This document shows positions 7,339 to 16,019 of a stretch of DNA of 30,610 bases, piece after piece. Where the stretch lies: contig CAZGCB010000021.1 in NCBI GenBank assembly GCA_964524065.1, forward strand, positions 1 through 30,610, in the 5' to 3' direction. Position 1 is the first letter of the stretch. Every line of letters starts with the position of its first letter. The notes beneath the pieces are model-generated. The model did not search any database, was not told where the DNA came from, and saw only the letters and a list, made by a program, of their open reading frames with translations. Position numbers and translations under genes: made by a program. This stretch comes from CAZADA01 sp964524065 (GTDB taxonomy: Bacteria > Pseudomonadota > Alphaproteobacteria > Caulobacterales > Maricaulaceae).

Positions 7339-8654
7339 GCACGCTCGCCGCCAGCGCATGGAGTTGGGCGGCCGTGCGTGACGGCGTGGCCCAGGCATGG
7401 GACGCCTCCCTGCTGGGCGTCAGTCTCGGCGACCTCGTCTTGGCGGGCGCGGTGATGCTGGCGGCGCATGTCTTCCGCCGCACCATGTCCGATTGGATTC
7501 TGGCGAAGATGAAGGCGCTGGCGGCGTCGCGTGGCATGACAGTGGCCGGGCGCATGGTCGATGCGGTCGGCCCGCCCTTAACGTATGTGCCGTCGCTGCT
7601 GGCGGGATATTTTGTCGTGCATCAATTGGGGTGGTCCGGCGAGGCGCGTGAAGGCGGGTTTGTGCCCACCATTGCGGACAATCTGCTGACCACAGCGGCG
7701 AGCGTTCTGGTGTTCTGGGCGCTGCTTCGGGTGGTGGACCCCGTACTGGACGCCGCCACGGCGCTGCGGCGGGTGCTGACCACGGGGATGTTTGATTGGA
7801 TCCGTCGTGGCCTGCGAATTTTTCTGATTTTCGTCGGCGGCGCGGCGATTTTGGAGCTCTGGGGCATCCCCGTCGGGCCCATCCTGGCGAGTTTGGGGAT
7901 TTTCGGCGTCGCGGTGGCGCTGGGCGCGCAGGACTTATTCAAGAATCTCATTGCGGGCTTTTTGATTTTATCGGAGCGCCGTTTTGAGGCCGGCGAATGG
8001 ATTCAGGTGGATGGCGTGGTGGAGGGTACGGTCGAGCGCATCGGTTTTCGCTCCACCCATGTGCGCCGCTTTGACAAAGGCCCGGTGTTCATTCCTAACG
8101 CCATGCTCGCCGACAATCCGCTGGTGAATTTCTCGCGCATGAGCCATCGGCGGATCTATTGGATCATCGGCATTGAGTACAACGCCAGTCTCGACCAATT
8201 GCGCCAGATCCGTGACGGCATCGCGGAGTATTTAGAAAACTCGGAAGAATTCGCCGCGCCGCCGGAGGCCGCGCAATTTGTCCGCATCGACAAATTCAAC
8301 GACAGTTCCGTCGACATCATGATGTATTGCTTCACCCACACGACCAAATGGGGCGAGTGGTTGGAAATCAAGGAAAGGCTGGCGCTGAAGGTGAAGGCCA
8401 TCGTCGAGGGCGCCGGCGTCGGTTTCGCGTTCCCTTCGCGGACAATTTATCTCAGCCCCACCGATTCTGCCGCCGCGCCGGAGGTGTTCCAGCCGCCGGC
8501 TCAAACCGCTCCGCCGCGCGCCATCGCCAAGGCCGATGCCGCTCAGCCCGCCGCCCGCGCCGCGGCGCCCAAAACGAAAGCGAAACGCAAGCGCACGCGC
8601 GCGCCTGCCATGGGCGATGCGCCCGCCGAAGACGGCGGCATGGATGGCGGCTGA
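7335..8654 (+). CDS. MscS-family mechanosensitive channel
   Basis: This inner-membrane protein of 439 aa would open under membrane tension to release solutes. Hydrophobic segments appear near residues 29-46, 80-96, 116-133, 155-172 and 176-198. The last, VGPILASLGIFGVAVALGAQDLFKNLIAGF, is the pore-lining helix typical of MscS. The soluble beta domain follows, with GEWIQVDGVVEGTVERIGFRST and the VFIPNAML motif. The final 75 residues are an unusual Ala/Pro/Lys-rich tail (KTKAKRKRTRAP) that is likely disordered and cytoplasmic. The ATG overlaps the prfC stop, suggesting co-transcription with prfC. It converges with the DUF2336 gene after 28 bases. Confidence 0.92.
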   Translation: MSTLAASAWSWAAVRDGVAQAWDASLLGVSLGDLVLAGAVMLAAHVFRRTMSDWILAKMKALAASRGMTVAGRMVDAVGPPLTYVPSLLAGYFVVHQLGWSGEAREGGFVPTIADNLLTTAASVLVFWALLRVVDPVLDAATALRRVLTTGMFDWIRRGLRIFLIFVGGAAILELWGIPVGPILASLGIFGVAVALGAQDLFKNLIAGFLILSERRFEAGEWIQVDGVVEGTVERIGFRSTHVRRFDKGPVFIPNAMLADNPLVNFSRMSHRRIYWIIGIEYNASLDQLRQIRDGIAEYLENSEEFAAPPEAAQFVRIDKFNDSSVDIMMYCFTHTTKWGEWLEIKERLALKVKAIVEGAGVGFAFPSRTIYLSPTDSAAAPEVFQPPAQTAPPRAIAKADAAQPAARAAAPKTKAKRKRTRAPAMGDAPAEDGGMDGG

Positions 8655-8682
8655 TGGGACAGCCGATCGAGCCGCGGGCCGG

Positions 8683-9795
8683 TCAGGCCGCCGCTTCGTC
8701 ACCTTCGCCCTTTTGCAGGCTCTGACGCACGCGCCAAAACCGCATGATTCTCTGGGCGTCTTCACGCGGCAGCGTTTCGTAGATTTCAGCGAGGGCGTTG
8801 GGATCGGCGTCCCCACGCTCGCCCTGGGTCGGGCGTAAAATCGCCAAGGGAACGAAGACCGCGGTTTCAAATCCGGCGGCGCGGCAGGCGCTGGCGAAGG
8901 GCGCGGTGTTGGGCTTTTCCGTCAAAAAACGTGCCGCTGGGATGCTGAGTTCCGCGAGCGCCGCGAAGGCGGCGTAGAACTTGGCGTGTTCAGAATTCTG
9001 CAGCAGTGTGAGCAACAGGTCCGGCGTCAAGGATTTACGCAGTTTGCGGGACTCCACAAAGCGCAGCGCGTCTTTAGCGTCTTGTGGCTTCACATGGATC
9101 ATGCGCGCCAGCCGCTCGCGGGCGGCTTTGGCCGCGTGTTCAATATCCTCAACACTCAGCTTGTCGTTGCGATCCAAGATATCGCGGCGCAAATCGCTCT
9201 CGACGAAGAAATACATTTCATTCAGCAAATCCGCGGGGGTGTCGTCGCGGCGCACCAACGGTTCGTGCAGCTCGGCGTCATCTTGCGCGGCGTGCAGCAG
9301 CCGTTCAAAGCCCTGGCGAGAAATCGCAGCGGTTTGGTTCGTGGCGACGCCGCGGGTGGCGATGTCGTCCTGACGTTCCAAAATCGCGTCGGTGACGCCC
9401 TCGGAGATATTGGGACGGGTGGCGAGGCTGCGGATATGCGGCGGTGCGCCTTCACTGGCGACCCAGCGCTGATCCTCTTCGCTGACGCCGTTTTCGCGTG
9501 TCAGCAGCGGTTCGGCCACATCAATGGGCTCTTGCAAGAGCGTGCGGGCCAAATTGCGCGGCAGCACCGCGCTGGAGGAGAGACGCTCGGCCATGGCGCG
9601 GCGGTCTTCATGCTCCAGTTGGCCGGCGGCGGTGGTGAGGATGTCGTCCACATGCGACAGCGCTGCGCCTTCGCGCATGTCGTCCCGTGTCAAAAAGAGA
9701 TCGGTGATTTCCCGCAGCAAGGCCCGACGTTTGTCCGTCGACTTGGTTTGGGCGAGCTCCATGAGTTTGTTGAGCCCGTCATCGCCGGTGTTCAT
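8683..9795 (-). CDS. DUF2336 domain protein
   Basis: The 370-aa product is soluble, with no signal peptide or membrane segment, and is built of short helical units that resemble HEAT-like repeats (for example SSSAVLPRNLARTLLQEP and LATRPNISEGVTDAILERQDD). The pattern of repeated 'VA..L..R.DI...V...L' helices is typical of DUF2336, a family found mainly in alphaproteobacteria and of unknown role. The ATG at 9795 is preferred over 9828 because GGAG lies about 8 bases upstream. It lies 88 bases downstream of the PBP gene on the same strand, which may allow read-through. Confidence 0.82.
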   Translation of the reverse strand: MNTGDDGLNKLMELAQTKSTDKRRALLREITDLFLTRDDMREGAALSHVDDILTTAAGQLEHEDRRAMAERLSSSAVLPRNLARTLLQEPIDVAEPLLTRENGVSEEDQRWVASEGAPPHIRSLATRPNISEGVTDAILERQDDIATRGVATNQTAAISRQGFERLLHAAQDDAELHEPLVRRDDTPADLLNEMYFFVESDLRRDILDRNDKLSVEDIEHAAKAARERLARMIHVKPQDAKDALRFVESRKLRKSLTPDLLLTLLQNSEHAKFYAAFAALAELSIPAARFLTEKPNTAPFASACRAAGFETAVFVPLAILRPTQGERGDADPNALAEIYETLPREDAQRIMRFWRVRQSLQKGEGDEAAA

Positions 9796-9883
9796 GCTGG
9801 CTTCTCCACCCCTGCGCACGGCGATCATGGCCGACGGGGCGTAAACATTCCGTGGCGTGTGGGGCGATGAGGGTGCAAACGGG

Positions 9884-11848
9884 CTATTGCCGGAGCTGGT
9901 TAAAGGCAGAGATCAGGCCGCTGTAGTACTCCGCCATCTCCCGCGCACGCGGCGAGCGGGCCGTGTATTGCGGCAGGTCCAGAGGCGCGACCTCACAGTC
10001 TGCATGGGCGACGGTCATGAAGCGGGCCCAAATCTCGGCCGGAAGCTCCCCGCCGGTGACCCCGTTCATGGACGCGTTGTCGTCATTGCCGACCCAGGCC
10101 GCCGCCGCATAACGCGAGGAGAACCCGAGAAACCAGGCATCGCGGAAGCCGTTGGTGGTGCCGGTTTTGCCCGCGGTTTGCGCACAATCGATGGCGGCGC
10201 GCCGGCCGCTAGCGCGTGGCGCGGTCACCACGGCGTGCATGAGCCCACGCATTTGGCGGGCGAGTTCGGGTTCATACACCGTCTCCGGCGTGATGTCCGG
10301 ACGCAAATAGAGCGTTTCGCCCCGGCTGTCGGTGAGCTCCGCCACCAGATACGCCGGCTGGCGCGCGCCATCGTTTAACAGCACGCTGTAGGCGGTGAGG
10401 ATCTCAAACATGGAGACCTCCACGGCGCCGAGGGCCAGCGACGGCACCGCCTCTAAATCCCGCTCCACACCGAAACGGCGGGCGAGATCCACCATGGCTT
10501 GCGGCCCCAGATCCGCCACCAGCTGGGCCGCCACCGTGTTGATGGAGCGGGCGAAGGCCTCGCGCAGCGTCAGATCCTCATAGCTAAAGCCGTCGCCCTC
10601 GCCATCATCGGTGTAGTTGCGCGGGGACCAGCCATCAATATCGACGGGCGCATCGCGGTAGAGGTCAGTCGTTTGACGCCCGTTCTCCAAGGCTGCGGCG
10701 AACAAAAACGTCTTGAACGCGGAGCCGGGCTGACGTCGTGCGTCCAAGGTCCGGTTGAACGGGCTTGTGGCGTAGTCGCGCCCGCCCACCATGGCCGCAA
10801 CCCCGCCTTCACGATCCAAGGCCAGCAACGCGGCTTGGCTCGCTCCCGCTTCCTCAGCGGCCTCCTCCAACACCGCGCCGATGGCGTCCTCGGCGGCTTG
10901 CTGCAGCGTCGCGTCGATGGTGGTGCGGATGACGAGATCCGGCGCCTCGACTGGCAACAGACGCTGCGCCTCCACCAAAGCGGCGTCGAACACATAACCG
11001 ATGGCCCGCCCCGCTTCATCATCCAGGGGGGAGCGTGCGGCGAGCTGAGCGGGGGCGTCCTCCGCTTCGCGCCGTTGTTCGGGCGTGATGAAGCCAGCTT
11101 CCTCCATGGCGCTGAGCACCACCAACGCACGGGCCTGGGCGGCGGGCAGATTGCGCGTGGGATCCAAGCGGTCCGGCGCCTTGGGCAGGCCGGCCAGCAA
11201 GGCGGCTTCGGCCAGGTTCACATCGCGTGCGGACTTGCCGAAAAAGCGCCGCGCCGCGGCGTCCACGCCATAGGACCGTCCGCCCAAAAACACACGATTG
11301 AGGTAGAGATTCAGGATCTCCGGCTTGTCCAGTCTTTGCTCCAACGCGCGCGCCAAGCGCATCTCCTGCACCTTGCGGCGCATGGTCTGCTCCGGCGACA
11401 GGAACAGCGTTTTCACCAGCTGCTGCGTGATGGTGGAGCCGCCCTGGGTGATCCGCCCCGCACGCCAATTGGCCACCGCCGCGCGCACAATGGAGCGCCC
11501 GTCGACGCCGTCATGCTCCCAGTACCGGCGATCCTCCGTCGCGATAAATGCGTTGATGAGATAGTTCGGCAGCCGGCCATAATCGACCGCCTCGCCATAA
11601 TAGGGGCCCCGTACGGCCAGCGGCTCGCGATTGCGGTCCAAGAGGGTGATGGACGGCTCGCGCTTGACGCGCCACAGCTCAGACTCAGGCGGTATGCGCG
11701 GCAAGTCGTAGAAAAAATAAATATACGCGCTAAGCATGAGGAGCACGCAGACCCCCGCGGCGCTGAGCGTCAGGGTGAGCAGCGCGCGCCGCCAGCGGGC
11801 CGGGCGCGCGGGCGGGGGGGACTCAGCAAGGGGATCGCCGACAGACAT
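9884..11848 (-). CDS. Class A penicillin-binding protein (PBP1A-like transglycosylase/transpeptidase)
   Basis: This bifunctional peptidoglycan synthase has 654 aa. A short cytoplasmic tail precedes a single membrane anchor at about 22-47 (ALLTLTLSAAGVCVLLMLSA). The GT51 domain shows the catalytic glutamate E105 in ATEDRRYWEHDGVD and the GGSTITQQLVK motif (136-146). The transpeptidase domain has S376-x-x-K379 (RQPGSAFK), S435-I-N437 and K561-T-G. The ATG at 11848 is chosen because the frame upstream is antisense to the TonB receptor and lacks a plausible protein, and AGGTG lies 8 bases before it. At 654 aa it is shorter than many PBP1A proteins, which carry an extra OB insert not evident here. 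It is divergent from the TonB receptor. Confidence 0.93.
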   Translation of the reverse strand: MSVGDPLAESPPPARPARWRRALLTLTLSAAGVCVLLMLSAYIYFFYDLPRIPPESELWRVKREPSITLLDRNREPLAVRGPYYGEAVDYGRLPNYLINAFIATEDRRYWEHDGVDGRSIVRAAVANWRAGRITQGGSTITQQLVKTLFLSPEQTMRRKVQEMRLARALEQRLDKPEILNLYLNRVFLGGRSYGVDAAARRFFGKSARDVNLAEAALLAGLPKAPDRLDPTRNLPAAQARALVVLSAMEEAGFITPEQRREAEDAPAQLAARSPLDDEAGRAIGYVFDAALVEAQRLLPVEAPDLVIRTTIDATLQQAAEDAIGAVLEEAAEEAGASQAALLALDREGGVAAMVGGRDYATSPFNRTLDARRQPGSAFKTFLFAAALENGRQTTDLYRDAPVDIDGWSPRNYTDDGEGDGFSYEDLTLREAFARSINTVAAQLVADLGPQAMVDLARRFGVERDLEAVPSLALGAVEVSMFEILTAYSVLLNDGARQPAYLVAELTDSRGETLYLRPDITPETVYEPELARQMRGLMHAVVTAPRASGRRAAIDCAQTAGKTGTTNGFRDAWFLGFSSRYAAAAWVGNDDNASMNGVTGGELPAEIWARFMTVAHADCEVAPLDLPQYTARSPRAREMAEYYSGLISAFNQLRQ

Positions 11849-11909
11849 GATCTGCACCTGCGCAGGAATCGGGGCGAAATCGAGGACGACACGTCGCCAC
11901 CCGCATATA

Positions 11910-11924
11910 CGCCACCGCTTGGCG
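11910..11924. promoter_or_regulatory. Inverted repeat in the PBP/TonB-receptor divergent promoter region
   Basis: CGCCA-N5-TGGCG lies in the 133-base gap between the two divergent genes. On the minus strand it falls between an AAGACA (possible -35) and TATATG (possible -10), so it could be an operator for the PBP gene. The arms are short and the promoter match is modest. Confidence 0.3.
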
Positions 11925-11981
11925 GTCTGTCTTGGGGTTTTACGCTGGGACGATCGCGTGCTGTGCACAGGGCGGCGCGCC

Positions 11982-14033
11982 ATGGGTTTTGTCGGCGCGC
12001 TTCTCGTCGGCTGCGCGCTTATGGCCGCCGCCTTCAGCGCCGCAGCGCAGACGGAGGCCGCCGCTTCCCAAGCGCGTGCGCCGGAGCGGTTGATCGTCAC
12101 CGCCGAGCGGCGCCCCGTCGACGCCGCCGCTGAGCCAAGCAATGTCAGCGTGTGGGATTTCGAGACGTTGACCCGCCTGTCAGCGGATCATCCGCAGGAA
12201 GCGCTCAATCGCGCGCCGGGCGTGTTCCTCCATCGCGGGTCAGGCCAGGAGCATCTCACCGCTATCCGCTCGCCGGTGCTGACGGGCGGAGCGGGGGCGG
12301 GGTCGTTTTTGTATCTCCAGGATGGCGTGCCCCTGCGCGCAGCGGGCTTTGCGAATGTGAACGGCCTGTTTGAGGCGCCGACGGAGTTCGCTGCAGGGCT
12401 TGAGACGGTGCGCGGTCCCGGCTCGGCGCTTTATGGCTCCAACGCCGTGCATGGGCTGGTGAATGTGCTGACGCCGGCCCCGCAACACACGCAGACGCGC
12501 GTTTCAGCCTCGCTCAGCACGTTGCAACGAACGAAAGCTCAGCTGGTGCGCAGCCATGGCGACGCCAATGGCGGCGTGCTCTTCGGCGTTGACCTCCTCA
12601 ACGACAATGGCTGGCGCGAGCCCTCTGGTGTGGATCAGCAGAAGGTTTTGGCCCGGTGGGATGTGCGGCGGCCCGGTTTCTCCGCGCAAACCAGCGCGAC
12701 ATTCACCAATCTGCAGCAGGAGACCGCGGGCTTTGAACAGGGCGATGACGCCTATCGCGATGAGGAGGCCGTGCGCAGCAATGAGTTTCCCCAGGCCTAT
12801 CGCGACGCCCAATCGGCGCGGCTGCAATCACGCCTGAGCTGGGATTTGGCCGCTGGCGGGACGATCGCCCTCACGCCCTATGCGCGCTGGACGCAGATGG
12901 AGTTTCTGCAGCACTTCCTGCCCTCCCAAGGGGTGGAGGACAACGGCCATTGGAGCGTGGGCGCGCTCGCGACGATGTATGCTGAGCCGGCGCCGCAGCT
13001 GCAGCTCGCCGGCGGCGTCGATGTGGAGGTCACGCGTGGGTTTTTGCAGGAATTCCAGCCGCTGACGGCCGAAGAGCTCACGCTGCCCAGCTTCCTGGCT
13101 GACGATTTTCCCCAAGGCGTGCACTATGATTACGCCATTGAGGCGCTCACCGCCGCGGCCTATGGCGAAGCGGAGTGGGTCTTTGCGCCCCGCTGGATTC
13201 TGGAGGCCGGCCTGCGCGCCGAGGCGGTGCGTTATGCCTATGACACGCAGGTGGTCGGCGATGTGGGCCGCTTTCGCCGGCCTGATGATCGCGCGGACGA
13301 TTTCCTCACTCTGACGCCGAAGCTTGCTGTGCTGCGCCGTTTCACGGGCGGCCAGTCGGCCTATCTGCGCTATGCCCGCGGCGCGCGGGCGCCCCAAACG
13401 ACGGACCTCTATCGCCTGCAGACCGGGCAGGATCCTGCGGCGGCGGATCCCGAAACGCTCGACAGCATCGAGCTGGGCTGGCGTGGCGAGGTGGGGCCCG
13501 TCTTCCTCGATTTGGCGGCGTTTTGGATGGAGAAGCGCAATTTCTTTTTTCGCGATGCTGATGGGCTGAATGTCACCGACGGCGTGACACGTCATCAGGG
13601 TGTCGAGGCGGCCTTGCGGTGGACCATCGCGCCTCAGCTCTCTGCGCAAGCCTCCGCCAGCTATGCGCGCCACACCTATGAATTTGACCGTCCGGCCAAC
13701 GGCATCGTCTCTGGCGCTGACATCGACACCGCTCCGCGCTGGCTGGCGCAGGCGACGTTGCTATGGACGCCCGATCCGTTTGAGGCGGAGCTGGAATGGA
13801 TGTTTGTGGACGATTATTTCACCGATCCCGCGAACACGCAGAGCTATCCCGGCCACCAGGTGTTCAATGTGCGCGGGGCCTGGGCCGCGGCGGACGGCGT
13901 GCAGATCTTCGCCATCCTGCGCAATATGGCCGACGAAGACTACGCCGATCGCGCCGATTTCGCCTTTGGCAATGAGCGGTATTTTCCCGGCGAGCCGCGC
14001 TCTGTCACCCTCGGCCTACGTACCCAGTTTTAG
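11982..14033 (+). CDS. TonB-dependent outer-membrane receptor
   Basis: The 683-aa product is an outer-membrane transporter that takes up a ligand using TonB energy. A signal peptide (GALLVGCALMAAAFSAAAQ) is followed by a TonB-box-like RLIVTAERRP segment. A plug domain follows, with ALNRAPGVFLHRGSGQEHLTAIRSP, FLYLQDGVPLRAAGF and VRGPGSALYGSNAVHGLVNVLT. The rest is a beta barrel ending in a terminal phenylalanine (LGLRTQF), as usual for outer-membrane barrels. The ATG at 11982 starts the signal peptide, although the ribosome site is weak. The substrate cannot be told: no riboswitch or Fur/Zur site was recognised upstream, and the receptor stands alone without transporter partners. Confidence 0.93.
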   Translation: MGFVGALLVGCALMAAAFSAAAQTEAAASQARAPERLIVTAERRPVDAAAEPSNVSVWDFETLTRLSADHPQEALNRAPGVFLHRGSGQEHLTAIRSPVLTGGAGAGSFLYLQDGVPLRAAGFANVNGLFEAPTEFAAGLETVRGPGSALYGSNAVHGLVNVLTPAPQHTQTRVSASLSTLQRTKAQLVRSHGDANGGVLFGVDLLNDNGWREPSGVDQQKVLARWDVRRPGFSAQTSATFTNLQQETAGFEQGDDAYRDEEAVRSNEFPQAYRDAQSARLQSRLSWDLAAGGTIALTPYARWTQMEFLQHFLPSQGVEDNGHWSVGALATMYAEPAPQLQLAGGVDVEVTRGFLQEFQPLTAEELTLPSFLADDFPQGVHYDYAIEALTAAAYGEAEWVFAPRWILEAGLRAEAVRYAYDTQVVGDVGRFRRPDDRADDFLTLTPKLAVLRRFTGGQSAYLRYARGARAPQTTDLYRLQTGQDPAAADPETLDSIELGWRGEVGPVFLDLAAFWMEKRNFFFRDADGLNVTDGVTRHQGVEAALRWTIAPQLSAQASASYARHTYEFDRPANGIVSGADIDTAPRWLAQATLLWTPDPFEAELEWMFVDDYFTDPANTQSYPGHQVFNVRGAWAAADGVQIFAILRNMADEDYADRADFAFGNERYFPGEPRSVTLGLRTQF

Positions 14034-14121
14034 GCCCGGCCGGGCGTCGCCGCCCTTAACACGCGGATAAGTCGCGCGCTGTCCCCGCATTGGACGCATC
14101 CCTTTCCCAATCCTTTCAAAA

Positions 14122-14143
14122 CACTGCGGCATTTGACGCAGTG
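14122..14143. promoter_or_regulatory. 22-bp inverted repeat just upstream of the GTA cluster
   Basis: CACTGCG (14122-14128) and CGCAGTG (14137-14143) are perfect 7-bp arms around an 8-base spacer, 40 bases before the chosen g1 start. A TTGACG hexamer overlaps the right arm (14133-14138). This is a candidate operator or activator site for the GTA promoter. Known GTA regulators (GafA-type proteins, RogA in Caulobacter) act at this position in relatives, but I cannot tell which would bind. Confidence 0.45.
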
Positions 14144-14182
14144 AGATGTCCCACCGGCGCGCTGGTGAGCCTAAGTTTGGGC

Positions 14183-14734
14183 ATGGTCGCAAAAACCGAA
14201 CAGCAACGCGCCCTCAAGGGCGGGCGGCGCTCGCGCGCCGTTTGGCGCCAGCTGCGCGAAGCCTATGAAGACGGCGTCGCGCTGGAGGTGCTGTCCCAGC
14301 GTTGGCGCCTGCGCGCCGCCACCATAGAGGCCCGCGCGGCGGCGGAGGATTGGCTCAGCCCGCGGCGCGCTTTGGTGGGGCTCGGCCGGGCGCTGAACGC
14401 CGAGATCGCCGGCGTCGAAGCGGCGCTGGCGGACGGGGACAATCGCGATTCCGACAAGCGCGCCCGGGCGCTGGAAGGGCTGTCGCGCGCCGCCGAGCGC
14501 TTGGCGGCTCTGCGCCTGGCGCAACAATCGGCGGGCGTCACGCCGCCACGCTGGGAAGAGGGGGAAGGCGATGGGGCGCACGCGCCGGACCAAAAGGGCG
14601 AAGCCCTTACAGAGTTGCGCGCCGCCCTTGAGCGTCGCCTCGCTGCGTGCCTTGAGCGCGCCGGCGAGGGCGCAGTTTCTGGCGAGCCTCAGCGCCCGGG
14701 AGCTGAAGGCGCTGGCGACGTGGCTGAGCCATGA
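14183..14734 (+). CDS. GTA g1-like small terminase subunit
   Basis: The small terminase pairs with the large terminase to start headful DNA packaging. The 183-aa product begins with a basic region and a helix-turn-helix-like segment (about residues 18-50, AVWRQLREAYEDGVALEVLSQ then RLRAATIEARA). Helical sequence follows, with a Glu/Gly-rich C-terminal tail. Placement directly before the large terminase matches RcGTA g1. The ATG at 14183 is chosen over TTG 14090 and GTG 14165. None has a strong ribosome site, so the start is uncertain. The last 164 bases overlap the start of g2. Assignment rests on position and HTH character, since small terminases diverge fast. Confidence 0.72.
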   Translation: MVAKTEQQRALKGGRRSRAVWRQLREAYEDGVALEVLSQRWRLRAATIEARAAAEDWLSPRRALVGLGRALNAEIAGVEAALADGDNRDSDKRARALEGLSRAAERLAALRLAQQSAGVTPPRWEEGEGDGAHAPDQKGEALTELRAALERRLAACLERAGEGAVSGEPQRPGAEGAGDVAEP

Positions 14735-15959
14735 CTGGCCAAGCCTGGCGCGGCCGGAGCAATTGGCGCCGCCGGGCGCTTGGCGTGCTTGGGTGTTTCT
14801 TGGCGGACGCGGCGCGGGCAAAACCCGCGCCGGCGCCGAATGGCTGCGCAGCCGCATGGAGGGCGCGACGCCGCTCGGCGCCGGCGTCGTGAGCCGTGCG
14901 GCGCTGGTGGGCGCGACGCTGCATGATGTGCGCGAGGTGATGGTGGAGGGCGTCAGTGGCTTGCGGGCGATCGCGCCCGCCGGCATGCGCCCGCATTATG
15001 AAGCGAGCCGCCGGCGCCTGGTGTGGCCCAATGGCGCGGTAGCCCAGGCTTTCTCGGCGGAAGAGCCCGATCGTTTGCGTGGGCCGCAATTCGCCGCCGC
15101 CTGGTGTGATGAATTTGCGGCTTGGCCAGCGCCGGCGACGACATTGGCGATGATTGAGCTGGGCCTGCGCATGGGGGCGGCGCCGCAGCTGGCGGTGACG
15201 ACCACGCCTAAACCGCTGCAGGCATTGAAAGATTTGCTGGCGCGCCCGGACACTGCGCGCACCCATGCGGCCACGTGGGCCAATGCGGCGAACCTGTCAC
15301 CGGCGTTTTTGGCCAGTGTGGAGGCCGCCTATGGCGGCGCGCGCCTGGGTCGGCAGGAGTTGGACGGCGAGTTGCTGGAGGATCATGCCGGTGCGCTCTG
15401 GCCAAGGGCGGTGTTGGAGGCCGTCTATGACGGCTCTCCGCCGCCGCTGGCGCGCGTTGTGGTGGGCGTGGATCCGCCGGCGGAGGCAGGGCCGGACGCC
15501 GACGCCTGCGGGATCATCGTCGCCGGATGCGCGGGAGAGGGCGTCGAGCGCCGTGCCTGGGTGCTCGCGGACCGGACCGTGCAGGGGCTGAGCCCGGCGG
15601 CGTGGGCCGCTGAAGTCGCACGCGTCGCGCGGGCGTGGGACGCCGATCGCGTGGTAGCGGAGGTGAATCAGGGCGGGGCGATGGTCACTACTCTGCTGCG
15701 CCAGGCCGATCCGGCCTTGCCGGTGCGGGCGGTGCGTGCGGCGCGCGGCAAGCGCGCGCGGGCCGAGCCTGTCGCCGCGCTGTATGAGCGAGGGCGTGTG
15801 CGCCATGCCGGCCGCTTCACGGCGCTGGAGGATGAAATGGCCGCCTTTGGCGCGCAGGGGCCGGGCGGGCGCAGCCCGGACCGCGTCGACGCGTTGGTCT
15901 GGGCGCTGTGGGCGCTGCTGATTGACGTGTCCGACGCGCCGCAGCTGCGCGTCGTCTGA
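14571..15959 (+). CDS. GTA g2 large terminase (packaging ATPase/nuclease)
   Basis: The motor that threads DNA into GTA heads. The 462-aa product has Walker A GGRGAGKT (78-85), a Walker B CDE (D180, E181) and an RNase H-like nuclease with acidic residues D301 (VVVGVDPP), E364 (VVAEVNQGG) and D440 (SPDRVDALVW). The family N-terminal block ARAQFLASLSARELKAL is at about 32-48. The ATG at 14571 has a very strong ribosome site (GGGGGAAGG), so the true start appears to lie well inside g1. A shorter start near the TTG at 14628 lacks such a site. In RcGTA this type of enzyme packages random host DNA. Confidence 0.95.
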   Translation: MGRTRRTKRAKPLQSCAPPLSVASLRALSAPARAQFLASLSARELKALATWLSHDWPSLARPEQLAPPGAWRAWVFLGGRGAGKTRAGAEWLRSRMEGATPLGAGVVSRAALVGATLHDVREVMVEGVSGLRAIAPAGMRPHYEASRRRLVWPNGAVAQAFSAEEPDRLRGPQFAAAWCDEFAAWPAPATTLAMIELGLRMGAAPQLAVTTTPKPLQALKDLLARPDTARTHAATWANAANLSPAFLASVEAAYGGARLGRQELDGELLEDHAGALWPRAVLEAVYDGSPPPLARVVVGVDPPAEAGPDADACGIIVAGCAGEGVERRAWVLADRTVQGLSPAAWAAEVARVARAWDADRVVAEVNQGGAMVTTLLRQADPALPVRAVRAARGKRARAEPVAALYERGRVRHAGRFTALEDEMAAFGAQGPGGRSPDRVDALVWALWALLIDVSDAPQLRVV

Positions 15960-16019
15960 GACGGAAAGCGGGCGCAATGCCCGAACTGACGCACATATTT
16001 TCGCACAAGGAACAGGATC

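Noticed and set aside
11849..11981. Cobalamin riboswitch or Fur/Zur box for the TonB receptor
   Set aside because: The gap is short and shows neither a B12-box-like sequence nor a convincing metal-regulator palindrome.
10499..12133. Very long open frame (544 codons) on the plus strand, opposite the PBP gene
   Set aside because: It lacks any recognisable protein pattern and mirrors the codon structure of the PBP gene, which carries all its catalytic motifs. Long antisense frames are expected at this GC content.
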